Assembly: GCA_016791385.1 (NCBI GenBank)
Contig: JAEUMR010000027.1
Location: 140,250 to 204,249, forward strand
Direction: 5' to 3'
Length of the DNA stretch: 64,000 nucleotides
From: Hyphomonadaceae bacterium
Lineage (GTDB): Bacteria; Pseudomonadota; Alphaproteobacteria; Caulobacterales; Aquidulcibacteraceae
The translations under genes were made by a program, and so were the position numbers. Shown piece by piece: positions 45,494 to 55,231 of this stretch; the first letter of the stretch is position 1; the number at the start of each line of letters is the position of its first letter. The notes under the pieces were generated by a model that was not told where the DNA came from, did no database searches, and saw only the letters and a program-made list of their open reading frames with translations.

Positions 45494-46564
45494 ATGTCTG
45501 CTGACGAATTCGACGTAATCCGTACGCTGTTCGCACCGCTCGCTTCCGAGCCGGGCGCGCGCGGCCTGCTCGACGATGCTGCGCTGCTTGAGGGCGGCCC
45601 CTTCGTCATCACCACCGATGCAATCGTCGAAGGCGTGCATTTCCTGGCTACCGATCCGATCGAAACCGTGGCGATGAAAGCGCTGCGGGTGAACGTGTCC
45701 GATCTCATCGGCAAGGGTGCGCGGCCGCACGCGGCGCTGCTGACGCTGATCTGGCCACAGCATCGGCCGGCGGAAGAAATCGCGACATTCGCCGCCTCAC
45801 TTGGCGGTGAGCTTGCTCATTTTGGCATGAGGTTGCTCGGCGGCGACACGACCTCGACGCCCGGGCCGCTGACGATTTCGATTACCGCTTTCGGCGCGCC
45901 GCTCGGCCCGCGCACGCCATCGCGTGCGGACGCAAAGCCGGGCGAAGACCTGTGGCTGATCGGCGGCGAGATCGGTTCGGCATGGCTCGGCCTGCAATTG
46001 CGCTCCGGCGCGATGACGCTCGGCGAGTTGCGCCGCGGCCGCGACGAAGCCGCAGCGCTTATAGAATCGCGGGCGATAGCCTCGCAGATGCCGGATTATT
46101 TGAAGTTGCCGAACGAAGATTTCGACGCTGAAGCCGCATGGCTCATGTCGACTTACCTCGCCCCGTTCGTGCGGCTGGAATGCGCGCCGATCATCGCGCG
46201 CTTCGCCGGCGCATCGATGGATATCTCCGACGGCCTGGCAGCCGATGCGCAGAAGCTCGCGGCCGCATCGAAGGTGGCGCTCCGCATCGAGGCCAACGAC
46301 ATTCCGTTCTCCATTCCAGCGCAACGCTGGTTCGAAACCGGCGGCGACTTTCGCAAACTGGTGACCGGCGGGGACGATTACGTCGTGCTCTTCACCGCGC
46401 CGCCTGAGGCCCGTGCGGCGCTGCTGGCCTCGGAAAAGGGCGTAGCGCTGCGCTTGACCCGGATCGGTGCGGTCGAAGCCGGCGAAGGCGTAAGTCTGGT
46501 CGACCGCAGCGGCGCGCCGATCCCCATTCCGGATCCGGGATATTCTCACAGGCTCGGCCGCTAA
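45494..46564 (+). CDS. thiL: Thiamine-monophosphate kinase
   Basis: 356 residues. It phosphorylates thiamine phosphate to the active diphosphate. Motifs include LLDDAALL with metal aspartates, TTDAIVEGVHF, VSDLIGKGARPHAALL, GGDTTSTPG and MDISDGLAADAQKLA, as in the AIR-synthase fold. It closes the nrdR-rib-nusB-thiL cluster. No odd features. Confidence 0.97.
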   Translation: MSADEFDVIRTLFAPLASEPGARGLLDDAALLEGGPFVITTDAIVEGVHFLATDPIETVAMKALRVNVSDLIGKGARPHAALLTLIWPQHRPAEEIATFAASLGGELAHFGMRLLGGDTTSTPGPLTISITAFGAPLGPRTPSRADAKPGEDLWLIGGEIGSAWLGLQLRSGAMTLGELRRGRDEAAALIESRAIASQMPDYLKLPNEDFDAEAAWLMSTYLAPFVRLECAPIIARFAGASMDISDGLAADAQKLAAASKVALRIEANDIPFSIPAQRWFETGGDFRKLVTGGDDYVVLFTAPPEARAALLASEKGVALRLTRIGAVEAGEGVSLVDRSGAPIPIPDPGYSHRLGR

Positions 46565-46598
46565 CCTTCCGCTAACGCTTGTGGCCGAGCCTCGGGCC

Positions 46599-47063
46599 AT
46601 GAAGCGCAAGCACGCCATCGCCCGGGCGATCGCCGCAGCCATGCTCGCCTCGACGCTGATGGCCGGCTTGGCCAACGCCAGCGGCGGCGGCGAACACGGC
46701 AAGGCCAAGGAAGAGGGCGGCGAGGACGCCGCCAACACCTCGCGCACGATGGATGCGCCATATCTGGCCGTGCCGGTCGTCCGCGACGGCCAACTCGTGA
46801 ACTACCTGTTTGTTTCGATCCGGATCGAGATCGCGCAGGGGGTCGACCTCTGGCGCACCCGCGAGCGGGCGCAGTTCCTGCGCGACGCCCTGGTCCGCGC
46901 CAGCCACGGCAATGACCTTTCCGACCCCAACAACAACAATGCGCTCAACGAGGCCCGCGCCATCGCGGTGTACCGCGCGGCGGCGGTGCAAGCGCTGGGC
47001 GAACAGGCCGTCGCCGGGGTCTCCATCGTGTCGACCTTTTCGAGCCAGGGCTCAGGCGTCTGA
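46599..47063 (+). CDS. Exported protein of unknown function
   Basis: 154 residues from ATG 46599. A GTG six codons upstream is possible, but this start gives a clean signal peptide ending LANAS. A Gly/Glu-rich linker (GGGEHGKAKEEGGEDA) follows. The mature domain (about 55-150) contains YLAVPVVRDGQLVNYLFVSIRIEI, loosely like the FliL-type start of a periplasmic domain, but I do not assign it. It is probably periplasmic. It follows thiL by 34 bases and ends before a hairpin. Confidence 0.7.
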   Translation: MKRKHAIARAIAAAMLASTLMAGLANASGGGEHGKAKEEGGEDAANTSRTMDAPYLAVPVVRDGQLVNYLFVSIRIEIAQGVDLWRTRERAQFLRDALVRASHGNDLSDPNNNNALNEARAIAVYRAAAVQALGEQAVAGVSIVSTFSSQGSGV

Positions 47064-47092
47064 GGTTCTGGCTCACGCCGCCATTGCGAAAT

Positions 47093-47120
47093 GTGGCGGC
47101 TTTTGGCAGTAAGCCGCCAC
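47093..47120 (+). terminator. Hairpin after the exported protein, possible terminator
   Basis: A perfect 10-bp stem (GTGGCGGCTT / AAGCCGCCAC) with an 8-base loop lies 29 bases after the stop. Only CTTT follows, so termination would be weak. It could also belong to the leader of the pyrophosphatase gene. Confidence 0.5.
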
Positions 47121-47210
47121 CTTTGGGGGAAGCGTCGCCGCAGACGGACTGTCGCGGGGCGGCCAACCCATTTCCCCAACCGGCGCGGTCACGCGCCTAG
47201 GATAGGTACA

Positions 47211-49379
47211 ATGAGCCAAGACTTGATCCTTTGGCTGGTCGTAGCCAGCGGCGTCATCGCCGCGCTCTACGGCTGGCTGCAGACCCAATCCATCACCAAG
47301 GCCAGCGCCGGCACTGACCGGATGAAAGAAATCGCCGCCGCCATTCAAGAAGGCGCGCGCGCGTACCTGAACCGCCAATACACGACCATCGGCTGGGTCG
47401 GCGTCGGCGTCGTCATCGTGCTGGCCCTCGCATTTTGGCCGACCTGGCAGATTCCGGTGGGCTTCCTCATCGGCGCGGTGCTCTCGGGTGCGGCCGGCTT
47501 CATCGGCATGAACGTGTCGGTGCAAGCGAATGTCCGCACGGCGGAAGCGTCGCGCAACAGCCTCGCCGGCGGCCTCAAGATGGCGTTCGACGCGGGCGCG
47601 GTGACGGGCATGCTCGTCGCGGGCGGCGCGCTGTTCGGCGTTGCGGCTTACTATCTCATCCTCACCCAATTCCTGAACCTTGAGCCGACCAGCCGCACGG
47701 TCGTCGACTCGCTGGTTGCGTTGGGCTTCGGCGCTTCGCTGATTTCGATCTTCGCGCGTCTCGGCGGCGGCATCTTCACCAAGGGCGCTGACGTCGGCGG
47801 CGACATGGTCGGCAAGGTCGAAGCTGGCATCCCGGAAGACGATCCGCGCAACCCGGCCACGATCGCTGACAATGTCGGCGACAACGTTGGCGATTGCGCC
47901 GGCATGGCCGCGGACCTGTTCGAAACCTATGCGGTGACGGCCGTCGCGACGATGGTGCTGGGCTCGATCCTGTTCCGCGACGCAGCGGAAGTGTCGACGC
48001 TCATGCTGCTGCCGCTGGCGATTGGCGGCACGGCGATCATCGCTTCGATCATCGGTACGTATTTCGTGAAGCTCGGCCCGTCCAACAACATCATGGGCGC
48101 GCTATACAAGGGCCTGATCGCTGCGGGCATCCTGGCGATCGGCGGTCTTGCTGCTGCAATCCAGGTTACGACGGGCTGGGGTTCGGTGGCCTTGAGCCTC
48201 GGGCCGACGTCTGAGCTTGCCGCCATCACCGGCCAAGACTTGTTCGTCTGCGGTCTCGTTGGCCTCCTGGTGACGGGCGCGATCGTCTGGATCACGGAAT
48301 ACTACACGGGCACCAACTTCCGCCCGGTGCGGTCGGTGGCGCAGGCTTCGGTCTCGGGCCACGGCACCAACGTGATCCAAGGCCTCGCGGTGTCGATGGA
48401 ATCGACGGCGCTGCCGGCGCTGACAATCGTTGCGGGCATCGTGGCGTGCTTCACGCTCGCGGGCCTGTTCGGCATCGCCATCGCGGTCACGACCATGCTT
48501 TCGGTCGCGGGCATCATCGTCGCACTCGACGCGTTCGGCCCGGTCACGGACAATGCCGGCGGCATCGCCGAAATGGCCGAACTGCCCCCGGAAGTGCGTA
48601 AGACCACGGACGCGCTCGACGCCGTGGGCAACACGACCAAGGCCGTCACCAAGGGCTACGCGATCGGCTCAGCCGGTCTTGGCGCTCTGGTACTGTTCGC
48701 CGCTTACACCGAAGACCTGAAGTACTACGCGTCGAACGCTGCGGAATATCCGTTCTTCAACGGTCTCGTGCCGGACTTCAGCCTTTCCAACCCGTACGTG
48801 ATCGTCGGCCTCTTCATCGGTGGTCTGCTGCCGTACCTGTTCGGCGGCTGGTCGATGACGGCCGTTGGCCGTGCGGCGGAAGCGGTGGTTGCCGAAGTGC
48901 GCCGCCAGTTCAAGGAAATCCCCGGCATCATGGAACGCACGGCGAAGCCGGATTACGGCCGCGCTGTCGACATCCTGACGCAAGCGGCGATCAAGGAAAT
49001 GATCGTGCCGTCGTTGCTGCCGGTGCTCGCGCCAATCGCGCTGTTCTTTGCCGTGTGGGCGATCGCGGGTGTCTCGATGGCGCTTGCGGCGCTGGGTGCG
49101 TTGCTGGTCGGCGTGATCGTGACGGGCTTGTTCGTCGCTATCTCGATGACCTCGGGCGGCGGTGCTTGGGACAACGCCAAGAAATCCTTTGAAGACGGCT
49201 TCAAGGACAAGAATGGCGTCGTGCACAAGAAGGGCTCTGACGCACACAAGGCCTCGGTCACGGGCGACACTGTCGGCGATCCCTACAAGGATACGTCGGG
49301 CCCGGCCGTGAACCCGATGATCAAGATCACCAACATCGTTGCGCTGTTGCTGCTGGCTGTGCTCGCGCACGGCGGCTGA
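47211..49379 (+). CDS. hppA: Membrane-bound proton-pumping pyrophosphatase
   Basis: 722 residues from ATG 47211; the frame is open 40 codons earlier without family features. About 16 membrane helices. Pyrophosphate-site motifs are [28 protein letters not shown] and [19 protein letters not shown], here quoted in parts. The segment [14 protein letters not shown] carries the Lys that marks the potassium-independent, H+-pumping class. It converts pyrophosphate hydrolysis into proton motive force. It ends at a strong terminator. Confidence 0.97.
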   Translation: MSQDLILWLVVASGVIAALYGWLQTQSITKASAGTDRMKEIAAAIQEGARAYLNRQYTTIGWVGVGVVIVLALAFWPTWQIPVGFLIGAVLSGAAGFIGMNVSVQANVRTAEASRNSLAGGLKMAFDAGAVTGMLVAGGALFGVAAYYLILTQFLNLEPTSRTVVDSLVALGFGASLISIFARLGGGIFTKGADVGGDMVGKVEAGIPEDDPRNPATIADNVGDNVGDCAGMAADLFETYAVTAVATMVLGSILFRDAAEVSTLMLLPLAIGGTAIIASIIGTYFVKLGPSNNIMGALYKGLIAAGILAIGGLAAAIQVTTGWGSVALSLGPTSELAAITGQDLFVCGLVGLLVTGAIVWITEYYTGTNFRPVRSVAQASVSGHGTNVIQGLAVSMESTALPALTIVAGIVACFTLAGLFGIAIAVTTMLSVAGIIVALDAFGPVTDNAGGIAEMAELPPEVRKTTDALDAVGNTTKAVTKGYAIGSAGLGALVLFAAYTEDLKYYASNAAEYPFFNGLVPDFSLSNPYVIVGLFIGGLLPYLFGGWSMTAVGRAAEAVVAEVRRQFKEIPGIMERTAKPDYGRAVDILTQAAIKEMIVPSLLPVLAPIALFFAVWAIAGVSMALAALGALLVGVIVTGLFVAISMTSGGGAWDNAKKSFEDGFKDKNGVVHKKGSDAHKASVTGDTVGDPYKDTSGPAVNPMIKITNIVALLLLAVLAHGG

Positions 49380-49400
49380 GCGGGCGACACCCCAAACTGA

Positions 49401-49434
49401 AACGCCCCGGCTTCTGGCCGGGGCGTTTTTGTTT
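49401..49434 (+). terminator. Intrinsic terminator of hppA
   Basis: A perfect 11-bp stem (AACGCCCCGGC and its complement, loop TTCTG) at 49401-49427 is followed by a T-rich tract (TTTGTTT). The mirror A-tract is short, so it mainly serves the plus strand. Confidence 0.9.
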
Positions 49435-49453
49435 GCGCGTTTGCGGCAGCCTG

Positions 49454-49936
49454 TTAGTTGCGCCGCCGGCCGCCTTGTTCCTCTTCGTTAGGCACGATCG
49501 GCGTACGGCCGACATTGCCGAGCAATTGCTCGATGATTCCAAGTTCGCGACCGCGGGTCGGCGTGATGTGGTCGTCGTAGCTGACGATGCGGCCGCGTTC
49601 GAGACCGAACTTCTCGACGCCCGACACCGTGTCGCCCTCGAAGCGCACCACCATCACGCGCCGGTCGGTAATGCGGGGATTGTAGAACGCGACGCGCTCC
49701 TGCACCGCGCCGACATAATACCAAGCGGTCTGGTCGAAGATCGCGGTTGTTGATGGCGAGCCGAAGCGCTGCATCACCGTATCGCGCGTGTCGACGCCGA
49801 CCTGCGGATCGGGAATTTCCGTGTTGTTGCGATCAGGGCGGAAGCCACTATAGGTCTGCACCGGCGCACACGCCGCTGTCGCGGCGGCTAAAGCTACGGC
49901 CGCAGCCGCTGAAAGTCGCAAGAATCCGCGGTTCAT
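49454..49936 (-). CDS. bamE: Outer-membrane assembly factor BamE (SmpA/OmlA) lipoprotein
   Basis: 160 residues with a lipoprotein signal (AAATAAC, Cys23). The BamE fold is recognised from DTRDTVMQRFGSPSTTAIFDQTAWYYV and the ITDRRVMVVRFEGDTVSGVE strand pair. BamE supports beta-barrel insertion by the BAM complex. It is divergent from the cytochrome chaperone gene, the usual arrangement in this group. A Gly/Arg/Asn tail is not conserved. Confidence 0.92.
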   Translation of the reverse strand: MNRGFLRLSAAAAVALAAATAACAPVQTYSGFRPDRNNTEIPDPQVGVDTRDTVMQRFGSPSTTAIFDQTAWYYVGAVQERVAFYNPRITDRRVMVVRFEGDTVSGVEKFGLERGRIVSYDDHITPTRGRELGIIEQLLGNVGRTPIVPNEEEQGGRRRN

Positions 49937-50027
49937 CTTTCACCTCGCGGGCGTGCCGCCCTGGTAAGCAGGGGCCCACGCCTAAGGCGGACCGCGCCAA
50001 CCGGCAAGAGGGGGAGCACAGGCAGGC

Positions 50028-50552
50028 ATGTCGATTTGGCCGTTCAAGCCATCCCGCGCCAAATTGGATGCGGAAAAGCTGCTGGCTGCGGTCACCGCCA
50101 TTAGCCGCAATCCTGCCTTTTTTGGCCCCGGCCGGACGCCTGACACGCTCGATGGCCGCTTCGAGTTGATGACGCTGTTCGGCTGCATCGCGATGGTCCG
50201 GCTGCAGCGCGATCCCGCGCTCAACCCCTTGGCGCAGGCCTTCACGGACGGGCTGTTTCGCGCCTTCGATTCCGGCCTGCGCGAATTGGGGGTAAGCGAC
50301 ACGGCGGTCCCCAAGCGCATGCACCGGCTCGCCGGCGCCTTCTACGGACGTCTGCGGGCATATTCGGATGCGATCACCAGCGGGGACGCCGCTGGGCTAG
50401 CTGGGGCTGTGGAGCGCAATATCGCCGGCCCCAACGGCAGCGGGTTCGCCGCCGCCCTGGCCGCTCATGTGCTGGCGCTTGTGGAAAGGCAGGCGAGTCT
50501 GCCGATCGAGGGGCTGTTCCAGGCGGATGGCTGGCCTGCGTTGCAGCCCTAA
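50028..50552 (+). CDS. Ubiquinol-cytochrome c chaperone family protein (CBP3-like)
   Basis: 174 residues. The CBP3/UQCC1-type domain is indicated by DTLDGRFELMTLFGCIAMVRLQ and the central helices with MHRLAGAFYGRLRAYSDAI. Mitochondrial homologues assist cytochrome b and complex III assembly; the bacterial role is inferred from this. It lies between divergent bamE and plsX. In related genomes a DUF177 gene usually follows, but none fits in the 83 bases before plsX. Confidence 0.88.
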   Translation: MSIWPFKPSRAKLDAEKLLAAVTAISRNPAFFGPGRTPDTLDGRFELMTLFGCIAMVRLQRDPALNPLAQAFTDGLFRAFDSGLRELGVSDTAVPKRMHRLAGAFYGRLRAYSDAITSGDAAGLAGAVERNIAGPNGSGFAAALAAHVLALVERQASLPIEGLFQADGWPALQP

Positions 50553-50635
50553 TCGAGGTTTGGCATCCGGCGCAGCCGAGACTAAGGTCCGCGCCCGCAG
50601 GCGGCCGGGGGCCGTGATCAGGACACCAGTGCCGC

Positions 50636-51691
50636 ATGGGCGAGGCTCTCGTTCTTTCCATCGATGGAATGGGGGGTGATCACGCTCCCGACATTGTTGT
50701 CGAAGGCGTCAACATCGCCGCGCAACGCAACTCCGATGTGCGCTTTCTGATTCATGGCGATCAGCAGCGGCTCGGCGCATTGCTGGACCGTTGTCCGCAC
50801 GCCAAGGCGGTCAGTGAAATCGTCCCGACCGAGAAGGCCATCGGCATGGACGTGAAGGCGAGCCAGGCGCTTCGCCAGGGCAAGGGCTCCAGCATTTGGA
50901 GCGCGGTGCAGGCGGTTGAAGAAGGCCGCGCGCACGCCATCGTCTCCGCCGGCAACACCGGCGCCTTCATGGCGATTTCGATGTTCCGTCTGCGCACCAT
51001 GGAGGGCGTGCATCGCCCCGCCTTGGCGGCGCGCTGGCCGGCGGCGAACGGGGGTTACACTGTGATCCTTGACGTCGGCGCCAACGTCGAAGCGGACGGC
51101 GAGCAATTGGTCGAATTCGCGATCATGGGCGAAGCGTTTCAGCGCGCGGTCTCTGGCAACGAGCGGCCGAGCGTGGCGCTGCTGAATGTCGGCGCCGAGG
51201 ACCAGAAGGGGCACGAAGAGATTCGCGCCGCCGCGCGCCTCATCCGGGAAAGCGGCGTCGACATCAACTTCCACGGCTTTGTCGAAGGCGATGACATCTC
51301 CAAGGGCACGGTCGATGTGGTCGTCACCGACGGCTTCACCGGCAACATCGCGCTGAAGACCGGTGAAGGAACAGCGCGCCTGGTCGGCCAATTGCTGCGC
51401 GAGGCGCTGACGAGCGGACCTTTGGCCCAACTTGGCGCGTTGATCGCCTATCCCGCCCTGCGCAAGCTGCGCACCCGCATGGATCCCGGCACCTTCAACG
51501 GCGCGCTCTTTCTCGGTCTCAATGGCTTGGTGGTGAAAAGCCATGGCAGCGCCAATGCGAGCGGTTTTGCCGCTGCGATCGGAGTGGCCGAGAAGATGGC
51601 GCGCAGCCATTATCGCGAAGAAATCGCCCGGAATTTGCAGCGTCTTGCATCGGCTTCGGCGCAATCGGCGGCGGCCAAGGAAGCTGGTTGA
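50636..51691 (+). CDS. plsX: Phosphate acyltransferase PlsX
   Basis: 351 residues. It converts acyl-ACP to acyl-phosphate for phospholipid synthesis. Recognised by [12 protein letters not shown] at the N-terminus, [18 protein letters not shown], and [14 protein letters not shown]. fabH starts on its stop codon (TGATG), linking fatty-acid initiation to phospholipid synthesis. Confidence 0.97.
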   Translation: MGEALVLSIDGMGGDHAPDIVVEGVNIAAQRNSDVRFLIHGDQQRLGALLDRCPHAKAVSEIVPTEKAIGMDVKASQALRQGKGSSIWSAVQAVEEGRAHAIVSAGNTGAFMAISMFRLRTMEGVHRPALAARWPAANGGYTVILDVGANVEADGEQLVEFAIMGEAFQRAVSGNERPSVALLNVGAEDQKGHEEIRAAARLIRESGVDINFHGFVEGDDISKGTVDVVVTDGFTGNIALKTGEGTARLVGQLLREALTSGPLAQLGALIAYPALRKLRTRMDPGTFNGALFLGLNGLVVKSHGSANASGFAAAIGVAEKMARSHYREEIARNLQRLASASAQSAAAKEAG

Positions 51692-52650
51692 TGCGGTCTG
51701 TCCTGCTTGGCGTTGGCGGTCAGCTGCCTTCGCGCGTCCTCACCAATGAAGAACTCGCCCAGCGCGTCGACACCAGCAATGAGTGGATTGTCGAGCGAAC
51801 GGGCATCCGCGAGCGGCGCATCGCCGCCGAGGGCGAGAAGACCTCCGATCTGGCGCTCGCTGCAGCGCGCGCTGCGCTCACGCACGCTGGCCGCGAAGCC
51901 AAGGACATCGATCTCATTATCGTCGCGACGGCGACCCCCGATCTGACCTTCCCCGCCACCGCCGCGCGCGTGCAGGCGAACCTCGGCGTCACCCACGGCG
52001 CCGCCTTCGATCTGCAGGCGGTCTGCTCCGGCTTCGTGTTCGCGCTGGCGACGGCCGACAATTTCCTCGTTCGCCAGCAAGCCAAGTGCGCGCTCGTGAT
52101 CGGCGCTGAGACGTTCTCGCGCATCGTCGACTGGCAAGACCGTGGCACCTGCATCCTGTTCGGGGACGGCGCCGGCGCCGTTGTGCTCGAAGCGCAGGCG
52201 CAGGAAAGCGAGCGCGGCGTGATCTCGACCTTCCTGCGCACGGACGGGCGCATGCATGATCTGCTCTATGTCGATGGCGGCCCCTCAGAGACTGGCGCCG
52301 TCGGCAAAGTGCGGATGCAAGGCAACGCCGTCTTCCGGCAGGCCGTCGAGCACATCTCCGGGGCTATGCTGGAAGCGTGTGCGCGCGCGGAAACGTCAAT
52401 CGACGCAGTCGACTGGTTCGTGCCGCACCAAGCCAACCAGCGCATCCTTGACGGTGTTGCCCGCCGGCTCGGCATTGACGCCACGAAGGTGGTGTCCACG
52501 GTGGCCGAGCACGGCAACACATCCGCCGCCTCGGTGCCGCTGGCCCTCGATACCGCCGTGCGGGACGGGCGCATCAAGCGGGGCGATCTGGTGCTGATGG
52601 AAGCGCTGGGCGGGGGGCTGACTTGGGGCGCCGCACTGGTGCGAATGTAA
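51691..52650 (+). CDS. fabH: 3-oxoacyl-[ACP] synthase III
   Basis: 319 residues from ATG 51691, sharing its A with the plsX stop; TTG one codon earlier is less likely. Catalytic triad Cys112 ([11 protein letters not shown]), His246 (VPHQANQR) and Asn276 (EHGNTSAAS) is complete. It condenses acetyl-CoA with malonyl-ACP to start fatty-acid synthesis. Confidence 0.97.
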   Translation: MRSVLLGVGGQLPSRVLTNEELAQRVDTSNEWIVERTGIRERRIAAEGEKTSDLALAAARAALTHAGREAKDIDLIIVATATPDLTFPATAARVQANLGVTHGAAFDLQAVCSGFVFALATADNFLVRQQAKCALVIGAETFSRIVDWQDRGTCILFGDGAGAVVLEAQAQESERGVISTFLRTDGRMHDLLYVDGGPSETGAVGKVRMQGNAVFRQAVEHISGAMLEACARAETSIDAVDWFVPHQANQRILDGVARRLGIDATKVVSTVAEHGNTSAASVPLALDTAVRDGRIKRGDLVLMEALGGGLTWGAALVRM

Positions 52651-52686
52651 CGCCGCAGCGCCGATCGTTGACTTGCCGCAATTGAC

Positions 52687-52714
52687 CTAAGCTACAGACT
52701 TGGCTTAGCTTTTC
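52687..52714 (+). promoter_or_regulatory. Inverted repeat between fabH and ihfA
   Basis: CTAAGC (52687-52692) and GCTTAG (52703-52708) form a 6-bp dyad with a 10-base spacer, followed by CTTTT. It is either a weak terminator of fabH or part of the ihfA promoter; a TTGACC lies at 52682-52687. Confidence 0.4.
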
Positions 52715-52750
52715 CCCGTGCGCGCGAGCGTGCAGGCGAAGGGGATCGCG

Positions 52751-53065
52751 GTGTCGGGCAAGACCATCACACGCGCAGACTTGGTGGAAGCGCTGGCGCG
52801 CCGCGCCAATATGCAGCGTGCGGACGCCAATCGTCTGCTCACGCGCATGCTGGAAATGATGCAGGACACGCTGGTTGAGGGCGAAACCGTAAAGCTCTCC
52901 CGCTTCGGCAATTTCAACGTCCGCGCCAAGCGTCAGCGGATCGGCAGAAATCCCAAGACCGGCGAGGAAGTCCCGATCACGCCGCGCCGCGTGGTGACGT
53001 TCCGTCCCTCGCAGATGCTGCGGGAATACGTGGAAAAGGGCGGCCGTGGCCGCGCAAAGAGCTAG
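52751..53065 (+). CDS. ihfA: Integration host factor alpha subunit
   Basis: 104 residues from GTG 52751, chosen because AAGGGG lies 6 bases upstream and the sequence then begins with the IHF start SGKTITRADLVEAL. The frame also opens at 52718. The HU/IHF signature GNFNVRAKRQRIGRNPKTGEE is present, with the DNA-bending Pro in RNPKTG. IHF bends DNA at specific sites in transcription, replication and site-specific recombination. Confidence 0.95.
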   Translation: MSGKTITRADLVEALARRANMQRADANRLLTRMLEMMQDTLVEGETVKLSRFGNFNVRAKRQRIGRNPKTGEEVPITPRRVVTFRPSQMLREYVEKGGRGRAKS

Positions 53066-53138
53066 CGCGAATGCACTCTTGATCGCGCGCAAGCGTGCAG
53101 CGTGATGTCAGCTTAGCGTCCGTTTTCAGGAGGCGCCC

Positions 53139-53576
53139 ATGAGCTATGTCGAGAAGGTGCTGGCCCCGGGCGAAGCCATTCGCCTGAAGGCGCGTCTGCA
53201 TTGGGTGCTTTGGCTGCGGGCCTGGGCGGCGCTGATTTTCCTCGGCATCCTCATCGTCGGCGTCGTCATGTTCATCCGCGATGTCGCTTTCTTCAACACC
53301 ACCGAGATCGCCATCACCAGCAAGAGGCTCATCCTCAAAGTGGGCCTGCTGGAGCGGCACGCCCGCGAGATGCAGCTCACCAGCATCGAAGCGGTGAACG
53401 TCGACCAAGGCGTATGGGGCCGGCTGTTCGGCTTTGGCCGGGTCGAGGTGCATGGCACCGGCGACGACATCTGGCGCACGCCCCGCATCGCCGACCCGAT
53501 TGGGTTCAGCCGCGAACTGCAGAGCGCCTCATCCGAAGCGATCGCCGCGCGCAGGAACGCTGCGCAGGGGGCGTAA
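53139..53576 (+). CDS. PH-domain (bPH2/YdbT-like) membrane protein
   Basis: 145 residues. A membrane helix near residues 22-46 (two short segments around WLRAWAALIFLGILIVGVVMF) is followed by the bacterial PH domain: FFNTTEIAITSKRLILKVGLL, LTSIEAVNVDQGVWGRLFGFGRVEV. Function is unknown; such proteins often act in envelope stress or membrane organisation. A strong AGGAGG ribosome site precedes the ATG. It stands 73 bases after ihfA. Confidence 0.9.
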   Translation: MSYVEKVLAPGEAIRLKARLHWVLWLRAWAALIFLGILIVGVVMFIRDVAFFNTTEIAITSKRLILKVGLLERHAREMQLTSIEAVNVDQGVWGRLFGFGRVEVHGTGDDIWRTPRIADPIGFSRELQSASSEAIAARRNAAQGA

Positions 53577-53757
53577 GTGCAGGCCGTTGCAGTCAGTTGC
53601 GCTAGATCAATGGTCCTCTCGCAGTCGGCGGTAACTTAAACAAGCCGGACCGGCGCCTCACTCTGCTCAAGGCAATGTCCCCCCCGCCAGCCAGCCTGGG
53701 CTGGGGCGCCGATCCTGGCAATCTTCTCTCCGCTGGGCCCAGCAGCCGGCGCGGTGC
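53577..53757. other. Intergenic stretch without a gene
   Basis: 181 bases with no convincing ORF or strong promoter. A 6-bp dyad (CCAGCC / GGCTGG) near 53690-53703 is the only structure noticed. Confidence 0.4.
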
Positions 53758-54408
53758 ATGCACATGAATCCGCATTACGTGTCGATTGGGCAGCACGGTC
53801 TGCCCGGCATTCTCGCATCGCCTTTGGACGCGGCGGGCCTCATCATCTTCGCGCACGGCAGTGGGTCGAGCCGGCTCAGTCCGCGCAATGCCCATGCGGC
53901 GGACATTCTACGCCAGCAGGGTTTTGCGACTCTTCTTTTCGATCTGCTCACGATGGAAGAGAGCGACGAGCGCGCCAACGTGTTCGACATCCCGCTGCTT
54001 GCCGGGCGTGTCGGCGAGGCGATCGCTTGGGTGCGCTCGCAGGCAAGCCTTGCGCCGCTGCGGATCGGCCTGTTCGGCGCCAGCACGGGCGCAGCGGCAG
54101 CGCTCGTCGCAGCCGCAGAAGGGCCGGGTGATGTCTCCGCTATCGTCTCGCGCGGTGGCCGGCCAGACTTAGCCGGCGCGTTCCTAAGCGCGGTGCAAGC
54201 GCCGACGCTGCTGATTGTCGGCGGCGACGATACCGAGGTGTTGGCGCTGAATGAGGCGGCGCAGCGGCGCATGCAGTGTGAGACGCGCCTTGCCGTTATC
54301 CCAGGCGCGAGCCATCTCTTTGAGGAACCGGGTACGCTCGACTTGGCCCTCGCCGAGGCGTGCGCTTGGTTTGTACAATATCTGAGGCGAGCTGATGGCG
54401 CTGGCTGA
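53758..54408 (+). CDS. Alpha/beta-hydrolase (dienelactone hydrolase-like)
   Basis: 216 residues; ATG at 53758 or the ATG two codons later. Motifs are the oxyanion segment IIFAHGSGSSRLSPRN, the nucleophile elbow GLFGASTGAAAAL (Ser in GAST) and the catalytic His in PGASHLFEEP. Substrate unknown. It overlaps the following phosphoribosyltransferase gene by 14 bases. The two families are fused in some bacteria, which suggests a shared but unknown role. Confidence 0.88.
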   Translation: MHMNPHYVSIGQHGLPGILASPLDAAGLIIFAHGSGSSRLSPRNAHAADILRQQGFATLLFDLLTMEESDERANVFDIPLLAGRVGEAIAWVRSQASLAPLRIGLFGASTGAAAALVAAAEGPGDVSAIVSRGGRPDLAGAFLSAVQAPTLLIVGGDDTEVLALNEAAQRRMQCETRLAVIPGASHLFEEPGTLDLALAEACAWFVQYLRRADGAG

Positions 54409-55045
54409 TCGCCGCTTCGCCGGCGCAGCTCTGGCGACGGAGCTGGCCGCACGCGGGTACGACCATCCGATCGTGTTTGCGCTGCCGCGTGGCGGTGTGC
54501 CGGTTGGCGTAGAAGTGGCGAAGGCGCTGTCAGCGCCGCTGGATTTGCTGTTGGTGCGCAAGATCGGCGTGCCGGGCCAAGAGGAGCTTGCGGCTGGATC
54601 GATCGTCGACGGCGAGCATCCCGACCTCATTCTCAACGAGGAGATTGTTCGCAGCGTAGGCATGAGCCGCGAGCAGATCGCCGCCGAGACGCAGCGTCAG
54701 CTCGCCGAGATCGAGCGCCGGCGCAGGCTTTACCTGCCCGGCGTGGCGCCGCTCTCAGCCAAGGGCGCGACGGCTATTCTTGTCGATGACGGCGTCGCCA
54801 CCGGCGCCAGCATGAAAGCTGCCGTGGCCGCCGTGCGCCGCCGCTCGCCCAAGCGCGTCGTCGTTGCAGCGCCTGTGGCGGCGCCAGAGATCGCCGCCGA
54901 GTTGGCGGCGCTGGCCGATGAGGTCGTGTTTCTGGCGACGCCAGCCAGGTTTGGCGCGGTGGGCTTTTACTACGACGATTTCCATCAGCTCGACGATGCG
55001 GAGGTGATCGCTTTGCTGGCTGAGGCGCGCGCAGCACAGCGCTGA
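54395..55045 (+). CDS. Phosphoribosyltransferase domain protein
   Basis: 216 residues. The type I PRT motif is AILVDDGVATGASMKAAVAAV (quoted in part; VDDGVATGAS is the PRPP loop), with the N-terminal FALPRGGVPVGVEVAKAL. The central region carries RKIGVPGQEELAAGSI, typical of the subfamily found next to or fused with dienelactone hydrolases. Its base substrate is not known. The start overlaps the hydrolase stop, so they are translated together. A strong hairpin follows the stop. Confidence 0.9.
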   Translation: MALADRRFAGAALATELAARGYDHPIVFALPRGGVPVGVEVAKALSAPLDLLLVRKIGVPGQEELAAGSIVDGEHPDLILNEEIVRSVGMSREQIAAETQRQLAEIERRRRLYLPGVAPLSAKGATAILVDDGVATGASMKAAVAAVRRRSPKRVVVAAPVAAPEIAAELAALADEVVFLATPARFGAVGFYYDDFHQLDDAEVIALLAEARAAQR

Positions 55046-55051
55046 AATGGC

Positions 55052-55084
55052 GGCGGCCTGCGAGGCCGAAACTCGCAGGCCGCC
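55052..55084 (+). terminator. Strong hairpin after the phosphoribosyltransferase
   Basis: A perfect 13-bp stem (GGCGGCCTGCGAG and its complement) with a 7-base loop begins 6 bases after the stop. There is no T-tract, so it may be an L-shaped terminator or mRNA-stabilising hairpin. Confidence 0.6.
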
Positions 55085-55231
55085 GAACGCGCGCGCGAGG
55101 GGGCGGGGAGAGAGCGCGTGCGCGTGAGGGGTAGGGATGAGCGGCCCCCGGGGCCAAGTTCTAGGCGCCGGTGCGGGCAGGCTCATGGAGCGTTTCGCAA
55201 TTCCCTGTAAGGAAGCTGCCAACTTCTCGTC
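55085..55231. other. Intergenic stretch without a gene
   Basis: Purine/GC-rich spacer (GCGCGCGAGGGGGCGGGG-like) between convergent genes. No gene, promoter or repeat could be supported. Confidence 0.4.
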
